This document shows, piece by piece, positions 6,689-11,514 of a DNA stretch of 11,514 nt. A program made the position numbers and the translations under genes. The stretch spans positions 1 to 11,514 of the forward strand of contig JBGVLA010000162.1 of the NCBI GenBank assembly GCA_045124015.1, written 5' to 3'. The notes beneath the pieces are model-generated. The model worked only from the letters and a program-made list of their open reading frames with translations, did no database searches and was not told where the DNA came from. Source of the DNA: QALR01 sp045124015 (GTDB taxonomy: Bacteria > Bacillota > Clostridia > Oscillospirales > CAG-272). Position 1 is the stretch's first letter; each line of letters begins with the position of its first letter.

Positions 6689-6788
6689 CAAGCGTGCTAC
6701 GCTTGCACTTCTTTTGGTCCTTTTCTTGGTGCCAAGAAAAGGATGAAAGCCTTCTTTTGGGCAACTTTTTCTTTTGCAAGAAAAAGTT
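6689..6788. repeat. Cluster of three palindromes abutting the lysS stop codon
   Basis: Three perfect inverted repeats lie in 100 bp: CAAGCGT-GCT-ACGCTTG (6689-6705); a 12 bp arm TCCTTTTCTTGG with its complement around a TG centre (6718-6743); an 11 bp arm AACTTTTTCTT with its complement around TTGC (6763-6788). The last two are each preceded by CTTCTTTTGG (6709-6718, 6751-6760), so they look like a diverged tandem duplication of one unit. The outer arm of the third overlaps the lysS stop codon. The arrangement resembles dispersed intergenic palindromic elements; no copy elsewhere can be checked from this window. Confidence 0.75.
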
Positions 6789-8319
6789 AGCCTTGGGGCT
6801 TCATGGTCGGGAAAAGAAGAACGTCGCGGATAGAGGGCTGGTCGGTAAGGAGCATAACAAGTCTGTCGATACCAAAGCCAAGACCACCTGTGGGAGGCAT
6901 ACCATATTCAAGCGCTCTGATAAAGTCATAGTCGACTTCCGCGAGCGTATCGGGTTCTTCCTTCTTCTTCATCGCAAGCTGTGTTTCAAAACGTTCTCTC
7001 TGATCGATGGGGTCGTTGAGTTCGCTGAATGCATTACCAAATTCGGTCGCGCAAATAAAGTATTCGAAACGCTCCGTAAACGCAGGATTGTCTTTCTTAC
7101 GCTTTGCAAGAGGGCTGTTTTCTACGGGATAATCGTAGATAAAGGTCGGCTGAATGAGATTTTCTTCTACATACGCATCGAAAAATTCGATAAGAACTCT
7201 TCCCTTTGTCGCATCTTTTGCCACTTCAACGTGCTTTTCCTTTGCCGCAGCGCGTGCGTCTTCGTCGGTTGCCCAGTCATTGTAATCAACGCCGGCATAC
7301 TTCCTGACTGCTTCCGCCATGGTAAGTCTTTCCCATTTGCCCATATCAAGTTCAACGCCCTGATAGGTGATCTTTTCAGAACCGCAAATGGTAAGAGCAA
7401 GATGCTTGTAAAGCTCTTCAACGAGATCCATCATGCCCTTGTAATCGGTGAACGCCTGATAGAGCTCGATGGTGGTGAATTCGGGATTGTGCTTGGTATC
7501 CATGCCTTCGTTACGGAAGATGCGGCCAACCTCATATACACGATTCATACCGCCAACGATAAGACGCTTCAAATAAAGCTCTGTTTCGATACGGAGATAC
7601 ATCGGCATATCGAGTGTATTGTGATGTGTTCTGAAGTGGCGTGCGGAAGCCGCGATCTCCATCGGAACAAGGATAGGAGTATCCACTTCAAGGAAGCCCT
7701 TGTTATCAAGGAATGCGCGTGTTTCTTTGAGGATCTGCGAGCGCTTGATAAAGGTATCCTTTACGTCGGGATTCACGATCAAGTCAACGTAGCGCTGACG
7801 GTAACGAAGGTCAGTGTCCTTGAGACCGTGGAATTTTTCGGGAAGGGGGAGAAGCGATTTTGCAAGCAATTTCACTTTCTTTGCGTGAACAGAGATCTCA
7901 CCCGTCTTGGTACGGAAAGCAAAGCCTTCAATACCGATGATATCACCGATATCCCATTTCTTGAATTCTGCGTAATCATCTGTGCCAATGTCATCGCGCT
8001 TGATGTAGACCTGAATCTTGCCTTCGCCATCTTGGATATGAGCAAAGGAAGCCTTACCCATGATTCTGCGGCTCATCATTCTGCCCGCGATCGCAACGAT
8101 CGGCTTTTCTTCTGCGGGGATCTCTGCATCATCATCCTTGAAGTTTTCAACGATGCTCTTGGATGTAGCGGTAACATCATATTTTACTTCTGTAAAGGGA
8201 TCACAGCCAGCTTCTTTGAGCGCTGTGAGCTTATCACGGCGGATCTGCAAAAGCTCACCGAGCTTTTCTTCAGACATTTCCACCGCTTCGTTTTGTGTAC
8301 CCATAGTTTCTTCTGCCAT
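6787..8319 (-). CDS. lysS: Lysyl-tRNA synthetase, class II
   Basis: 510 residues from the preferred start, the usual length. It charges tRNA-Lys in the cytosol. Positions here count from the upstream ATG at 8331. An anticodon-binding OB fold spans about 78-155. Class II motif 1 is near 193-219, motif 2 is FRNEGMDTKHNPEFT (272-286) and motif 3 is GLGFGIDRLVMLL (483-495), with FGNAFSELNDP (431-441) before it. The ATG at 8319 has GGAG 8 nt upstream; the in-frame ATG at 8331 has no such site and would add MEKT. Odd point: the lysine-pocket loop usually written GGAxARPF reads EIAASARHF (225-233), one residue shorter, and the following RIAPELY reads RIETELY. The frame is otherwise intact. It is the last gene after ctp and greA. 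Confidence 0.96.
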   Translation of the reverse strand: MAEETMGTQNEAVEMSEEKLGELLQIRRDKLTALKEAGCDPFTEVKYDVTATSKSIVENFKDDDAEIPAEEKPIVAIAGRMMSRRIMGKASFAHIQDGEGKIQVYIKRDDIGTDDYAEFKKWDIGDIIGIEGFAFRTKTGEISVHAKKVKLLAKSLLPLPEKFHGLKDTDLRYRQRYVDLIVNPDVKDTFIKRSQILKETRAFLDNKGFLEVDTPILVPMEIAASARHFRTHHNTLDMPMYLRIETELYLKRLIVGGMNRVYEVGRIFRNEGMDTKHNPEFTTIELYQAFTDYKGMMDLVEELYKHLALTICGSEKITYQGVELDMGKWERLTMAEAVRKYAGVDYNDWATDEDARAAAKEKHVEVAKDATKGRVLIEFFDAYVEENLIQPTFIYDYPVENSPLAKRKKDNPAFTERFEYFICATEFGNAFSELNDPIDQRERFETQLAMKKKEEPDTLAEVDYDFIRALEYGMPPTGGLGFGIDRLVMLLTDQPSIRDVLLFPTMKPQG

Positions 8320-8356
8320 AGTTTTCTCCATATATTGATACGATTTCTTTTATAAA

Positions 8357-8842
8357 TTAAGAATGTGCTTTCTTTTCGATATTTCTGATTTCAAACTTCG
8401 CGATGCCATCGGGAACTTCCACGGTAACGGTATCACCAACCTTTGCGCCGATGAGTGCCTTGCCAATGGGAGACTGGTCTGAAATCTTGTTGTTAAGCGG
8501 ATCTACTTCTCGAGAACTTACAAGTGTATATTCGATCTCTTCCTCAAACTCAAGGTCGTAAATCAAAACAGAAACACCAACGCTTACAACGTCTGTCTGG
8601 ATTTCATGGTCGCCGATAACGCGAGCAGTTGCGATGGTTTCTTCAAGATCTGCGATCTGCGCTTCGATCTTCGCCTGTTCGTTTTTCGCTTCATCATATT
8701 CACTGTTTTCCGAAAGGTCGCCGAAGGAACGTGCAATACCTACGTTTTCAGCGGCTTCTTTTCGTTTGACATTTTTTAAGTAATCAAGCTCTTCCTGAAG
8801 TTTCTTAAAGCTCGATTCTGTTACAACGATCTGTTTTGCCAT
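8357..8842 (-). CDS. greA: Transcription elongation factor GreA
   Basis: 161 residues, a typical GreA. It enters the RNA polymerase secondary channel and stimulates cleavage of backtracked transcripts. The N-terminal coiled coil (about 10-75) has the tip GDLSENSEYDEAKNEQ (41-56) with the conserved acidic residues Asp42 and Glu45 that help hold the catalytic metal. The C-terminal FKBP-like domain carries SPIGKALIGAKVGDTVTVEVP (124-144). AAGGAG lies about 9 nt before the ATG. It starts 27 bp after the peptidase gene and ends 37 bp before lysS; greA-lysS adjacency is common in Clostridia. Identification is secure. Confidence 0.97.
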   Translation of the reverse strand: MAKQIVVTESSFKKLQEELDYLKNVKRKEAAENVGIARSFGDLSENSEYDEAKNEQAKIEAQIADLEETIATARVIGDHEIQTDVVSVGVSVLIYDLEFEEEIEYTLVSSREVDPLNNKISDQSPIGKALIGAKVGDTVTVEVPDGIAKFEIRNIEKKAHS

Positions 8843-8869
8843 GGTTCTATCTCCTTTTTATATATACAT

Positions 8870-10174
8870 TTAATGACTTTGTTTTACATTTATATGAAGG
8901 ACATCGATTGCTTTTCCAAGTTGGTTATCTTCCTCATGCGGAATCAGCAAAATATTGGTGTTTACCCATTCTCTTGCAATCTCAATTGAATGGTCAGGCA
9001 TGATGCCAATACCATTGTAATTTTCAGAAAACGGCGGATCATAGAGGAATGTCGTGATATAGATCACACTACCGTCAGAAAGGAAGAAGCCTTCCTGACC
9101 GCATCCCTTACCAAAAGTTTTGACACCGACGATTTCCGCTTTGTTATAATCCTTCAATGCAGATGTGAACATCTCCGCCGCAGAGGCTGTATTGCCATTG
9201 ACAAGAACGACCATCGGCAGATCAATAGACTGTGCATCAGAACTTATCGTTTCGTTGTTATTCACGCCCTTGATATGCATGATAGGTCCTTCGGGAAGCA
9301 AATAATCCAATATTGCGATCACAGAATCCACATAACCGCCGGGATTATCACGAAGGTCAAAAACAAAACCCTTTGCTCCCATTTCCGTCAGTTTTTCCAC
9401 CGCGGAAATAAATTGCGTCGGCGTTGTACCCTCAAATTCCGTAATTTGAATATAGCCATAAAGGTTATCCTCTACCGTAACGGTTTCTGCGAATACAGTT
9501 TGCGGATCATATTTACCTCTGGTTACGTTGATCTCCCACTGCTCACTTCCGCGAAGCACGTCAAAAGAAACAACCGTTCCGACTTCACCCATCACAAGAT
9601 CAACGGCATTTTCAAAGCCGAGCGCACGAACGTTTTTGTCGTCGATGGCGGTAATGATATCACCTTTCATAAGTCCATCTCGTTCCGCAGGGCTATTCGG
9701 CATTACATGAGCGACCAATATATTGCCATCGGTATTCAAAACGACATAAACACCGATACCTGTCGCGTTACCCTTAGAAACGTTAAGCGCTTCCTCCCAC
9801 TTTTCCGTCGTATAATAGGAGGAAAAGCGATCCCCGGCAGCGAGCCCGTACATACCGGCAAGTGTATCTGCCGTTTGGTCGAAGTCGACATCGTACAAAT
9901 AATATTTGTCATAAGCTTCCGCTACCTCAAGAAGCTTTTCGTATTCTCCGGCCCGTGCATACGCTTCGTTGATCTTGCGTTCCGCTTGCAGAGAAAGCGT
10001 AACGAACGTTCCCATAAAAACAAAAAGACAAGCAAGAAGCGTACAAAGAATACTGACACTCAAAGAAACACGAAATTCGCGCGGTCTGCTTTTCTTGAAA
10101 GGCTTTACCGCCGCCACAGGCTCCTGAGAAGCAGAAACGTCTTCGCGTTCAAAATTCTGATCGATATTATCCAT
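8870..10174 (-). CDS. S41 family carboxy-terminal processing peptidase (Ctp), membrane-anchored
   Basis: 434 residues. A basic cytosolic tail (1-35) with KKSRPREFR precedes one membrane helix (about 38-62), then a helical linker. A PDZ domain (about 133-218) follows, with NSPAERDGLMKGDIITAIDD. The protease core has YGYIQITEF (239-247), FDLRDNPGGYVD (272-283), NGNTASAAEM with nucleophile Ser331, and VKTFGKGCGQ with general base Lys356 and Gln360. The Ser-to-Lys spacing of 25 and Lys-to-Gln spacing of 4 match E. coli Prc and B. subtilis CtpB. It should cleave protein C-termini outside the membrane. A member of the CtpB branch acting in sporulation is possible but not shown. The usual C-terminal peptidoglycan-binding domain is absent. 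AAAGG lies 6 nt before the ATG; the regulator gene ends 92 bp upstream. Confidence 0.94.
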   Translation of the reverse strand: MDNIDQNFEREDVSASQEPVAAVKPFKKSRPREFRVSLSVSILCTLLACLFVFMGTFVTLSLQAERKINEAYARAGEYEKLLEVAEAYDKYYLYDVDFDQTADTLAGMYGLAAGDRFSSYYTTEKWEEALNVSKGNATGIGVYVVLNTDGNILVAHVMPNSPAERDGLMKGDIITAIDDKNVRALGFENAVDLVMGEVGTVVSFDVLRGSEQWEINVTRGKYDPQTVFAETVTVEDNLYGYIQITEFEGTTPTQFISAVEKLTEMGAKGFVFDLRDNPGGYVDSVIAILDYLLPEGPIMHIKGVNNNETISSDAQSIDLPMVVLVNGNTASAAEMFTSALKDYNKAEIVGVKTFGKGCGQEGFFLSDGSVIYITTFLYDPPFSENYNGIGIMPDHSIEIAREWVNTNILLIPHEEDNQLGKAIDVLHINVKQSH

Positions 10175-10231
10175 ATAAACCTTTCTTTCCGCATCAATAT
10201 GCGATTATCAAAATTTCAATTTACACATAGA

Positions 10232-10259
10232 GAGCGACTCCGAAAATACGGAGGCGCTC
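10232..10259 (-). other. GC-rich hairpin between the regulator and peptidase genes
   Basis: GAGCG/CGCTC and CTCCG/CGGAG arms form a 10 bp stem with one internal mismatch and a 6 nt loop, starting 8 nt after the regulator stop codon. No T-run follows on the minus strand (TCTATGTG), so it is not a standard intrinsic terminator. It could stabilise the upstream mRNA end or partly attenuate transcription into the peptidase gene. Confidence 0.5.
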
Positions 10260-10266
10260 ATGTCTT

Positions 10267-11352
10267 TCAATATCGATTGTTTTTGGAAGCGAGATAGCTG
10301 CGGACCATCAATGCCACCTTAAAGGTGATGGCGTTGTCAAATTCGCGGAGATCAAGGTCTGTAAGCTTTTTGATCTTATCCAAGCGATATACCAAGGTAT
10401 TTCTATGCACAAACATCTTTCTGGATGTTTCGGAAACGTTCAAATTATTTTCAAAGAAGCACTGGATCGTGGAAAGTGTTTCCCTGTCAAGAGCTTCGAT
10501 AGAGCCCTTCTTGAAAACTTCATTCAAGAACATTTCGCAAAGAGTCGTCGGAAGCTGATAAATCAGACGACCGATACCAAGATTTTCATAGCTAACGACG
10601 TTTTTATCGGTATCAAATACTCTGCCGACTTCAAGCGCTGCCTGTGCTTCTCTGTACGATTTTGCAATATCTTTGATATTATCAACGATACTGCCGATAC
10701 CGATGGAAACCTTTGTGTAAAATTCCGTTGCCAGCGTATCCGCAATGGTAACGGCTATGCTTTCGATCTCAGAGATATCGGTGCCCTGCTTGATCTCACG
10801 CACAAGAACAATATCTCTCTCTCCCGTACTGATCACGTAATCCTGATTGGTGTTCGGGAACATATTCTGGATGATATCATAGGGAGAATTTTCGGAAGCC
10901 GAATTAAACTTCAAAAGAAGCACCACACGCCAAACATCGGGCGCAAAATGAAGCTCCTTGCTCTTGACGTAAATATCACCCGGCAAAATATTGTCAAGAA
11001 TAATATTTTTGATAAAGGATACTTTATCGTATTTATCGTCATAAAAGCTCTTGATATTATTAAGAGAAACAGCAAGCACCATGGACATCTTGTCTGCCAT
11101 GCTGTCCTCACCCTCCACAAAAACAGTGTATTCGGGACGAACACTGCCCGTCATGGAACGATATGTATAACCGGAGAAAACGACTGCATCCGCAGAATAC
11201 GCAAGCGCTTCGCGCACCGCCTGTCTGGTTTCACCGATCTTCATAAGGTCGCTGCACGCAACGATGACGCCATTCTCATCGATCACGCCGATCGCGCGGC
11301 CGATTGCGTCCTTCATCTGGTGAATAAGACCTTGGAATAATCTGTTTGACAT
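10267..11352 (-). CDS. CdaR/PucR-type helix-turn-helix transcriptional regulator
   Basis: 361 residues. The N-terminal part (about 1-105) looks like a sensory domain beginning with a GVIDENGVIVACSD segment (22-35), as in sugar-diacid-recognition-like sensors. The middle (about 135-245) has VSIGIGSIVDNIKDIAKSYREAQAAL (215-240), typical of the degenerate GGDEF-like domain of CdaR proteins. The C-terminus is a PucR-type HTH: FFENNLNVSETSRKMFVHRNTLVYRLDKI (299-327), then DLREFDNAITFKVALMV (334-350). The ATG at 11352 is preceded by AAGGGG; a GTG at 11394 would add 14 residues but has no ribosome site. The ligand is unknown. It is the first gene of the run leading to the peptidase, greA and lysS, and has a promoter carrying a perfect dyad. 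Confidence 0.9.
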   Translation of the reverse strand: MSNRLFQGLIHQMKDAIGRAIGVIDENGVIVACSDLMKIGETRQAVREALAYSADAVVFSGYTYRSMTGSVRPEYTVFVEGEDSMADKMSMVLAVSLNNIKSFYDDKYDKVSFIKNIILDNILPGDIYVKSKELHFAPDVWRVVLLLKFNSASENSPYDIIQNMFPNTNQDYVISTGERDIVLVREIKQGTDISEIESIAVTIADTLATEFYTKVSIGIGSIVDNIKDIAKSYREAQAALEVGRVFDTDKNVVSYENLGIGRLIYQLPTTLCEMFLNEVFKKGSIEALDRETLSTIQCFFENNLNVSETSRKMFVHRNTLVYRLDKIKKLTDLDLREFDNAITFKVALMVRSYLASKNNRY

Positions 11353-11415
11353 ATTTTCTTTCCCCTTTTTTGTTAAAATATGATAGGAATCCACTACAAG
11401 CTAAATACTATTCAT

Positions 11416-11450
11416 ATTTTAACCTATTTTTTGTAGAATTTCAATAGGTT
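11416..11450 (-). promoter_or_regulatory. SigA promoter with overlapping perfect dyad, regulator gene
   Basis: On the minus strand -35 TTGAAA (11439-11444), a 17 nt spacer and -10 TAAAAT (11416-11421) give a start near 11409, about 57 nt before the ATG. A perfect inverted repeat AACCTATT (11421-11428) and AATAGGTT (11443-11450), with a 14 nt gap, spans the spacer and touches both promoter boxes. It is placed where a repressor, possibly the encoded protein itself, could block polymerase. The operator role is inferred. Confidence 0.7.
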
Positions 11451-11469
11451 TTTCGTAATTTTATCTAAA

Positions 11470-11478
11470 ATTATATCA
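11470..11478 (-). promoter_or_regulatory. Possible second, upstream extended -10 promoter
   Basis: TGATATAAT on the minus strand (11470-11478) is a perfect extended -10, but the hexamer 17 nt upstream (TATAGT) is a poor -35. It could be an additional start for the regulator gene, about 55 nt upstream of the main one. No gene is seen in the remaining 11479-11514. Confidence 0.35.
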
Positions 11479-11514
11479 AACGAATCGTGCAAACTATACC
11501 AATCATTACGTAAA

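Noticed and set aside
6528..6779. 84-codon N-terminal extension of the membrane-protein frame
   Set aside because: It would run through the palindromic repeats, the intrinsic terminator and the promoter. The ATG at 6527 has GGAGGTG and is followed at once by a membrane-anchor sequence.
6694..8355. 553-codon + strand open frame opposite lysS
   Set aside because: It is the antisense of a clear lysS gene; its translation has no recognisable domain, its start lies in the palindromic repeats, and no ribosome site is evident. Long antisense frames follow from the codon bias of the real gene.
8990..10297. 435-codon + strand open frame opposite the S41 peptidase gene
   Set aside because: Shadow of a well-supported protease gene with catalytic spacing intact; the antisense product is Arg/His/Ile-rich with no domain.
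10405..11340. 311-codon + strand open frame opposite the CdaR-type gene
   Set aside because: Same reason: the minus-strand frame has a complete PucR-type HTH and a promoter, and the antisense frame has neither.
11353..11394. Upstream GTG start for the CdaR-type regulator
   Set aside because: No ribosome site precedes the GTG, while the ATG at 11352 has AAGGGG and fits the family's N-terminus.

Overview
The window looks like a chromosomal segment of a low-to-moderate-GC, anaerobic-type Bacillota, most likely class Clostridia. The grounds are AGGAGG-type ribosome binding sites, TTGACA/TATAAT-like promoters, compact operons, a greA-lysS pair, a PucR/CdaR-type regulator, CCA-encoding tRNA genes and a small Asn/Gln-rich protein gene of the kind seen in spore formers. 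Genus cannot be read from the sequence. Most content is ordinary housekeeping or metabolic genes. No CRISPR array, phage, transposase or obvious new multi-gene defence or secretion system is visible.

Layout. On the + strand at the left edge are the end of an AraC-family regulator and mutY (A/G-specific adenine glycosylase), 15 bp apart. Convergent to them is a COG1228-type amidohydrolase on the minus strand. Divergent from the amidohydrolase, across about 110 bp, is a 46-codon + strand gene for an Asn/Gln-rich hexapeptide-repeat protein. It has a near-perfect Shine-Dalgarno and a forespore-sigma-like promoter. Its frame stays open for 37 codons past the stop, and the second stop lies 2 nt before a strong bidirectional hairpin terminator. 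The minus strand then carries an MBL-fold hydrolase and a short GH29 alpha-L-fucosidase. The fucosidase lies immediately downstream of the terminator of a minus-strand tRNA operon (Gly-TCC, Arg-TCT, His-GTG) that has a consensus promoter.

Right of the tRNAs is a two-gene minus-strand unit with its own promoter: a single-pass membrane-anchored protein of unknown function, then a DUF4886/SGNH-like hydrolase. Next, still on the minus strand, comes a probable transcription unit in the order CdaR/PucR-type regulator, S41 C-terminal processing peptidase, greA, lysS. It ends in three consecutive palindromes that begin at the lysS stop codon, followed by a strong intrinsic terminator.

How the genes work together. 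The regulator-peptidase-greA-lysS run combines envelope proteolysis, transcript-cleavage rescue of RNA polymerase and lysyl-tRNA charging; ctp, greA and lysS are separated by only 27-40 bp. The fucosidase, amidohydrolase, MBL and SGNH proteins suggest scavenging of sugars or metabolites. Points worth a second look are the Asn/Gln-rich gene with its in-frame continuation, the altered lysine-site loop of LysRS, the palindromic intergenic element, and a perfect dyad over the regulator promoter.
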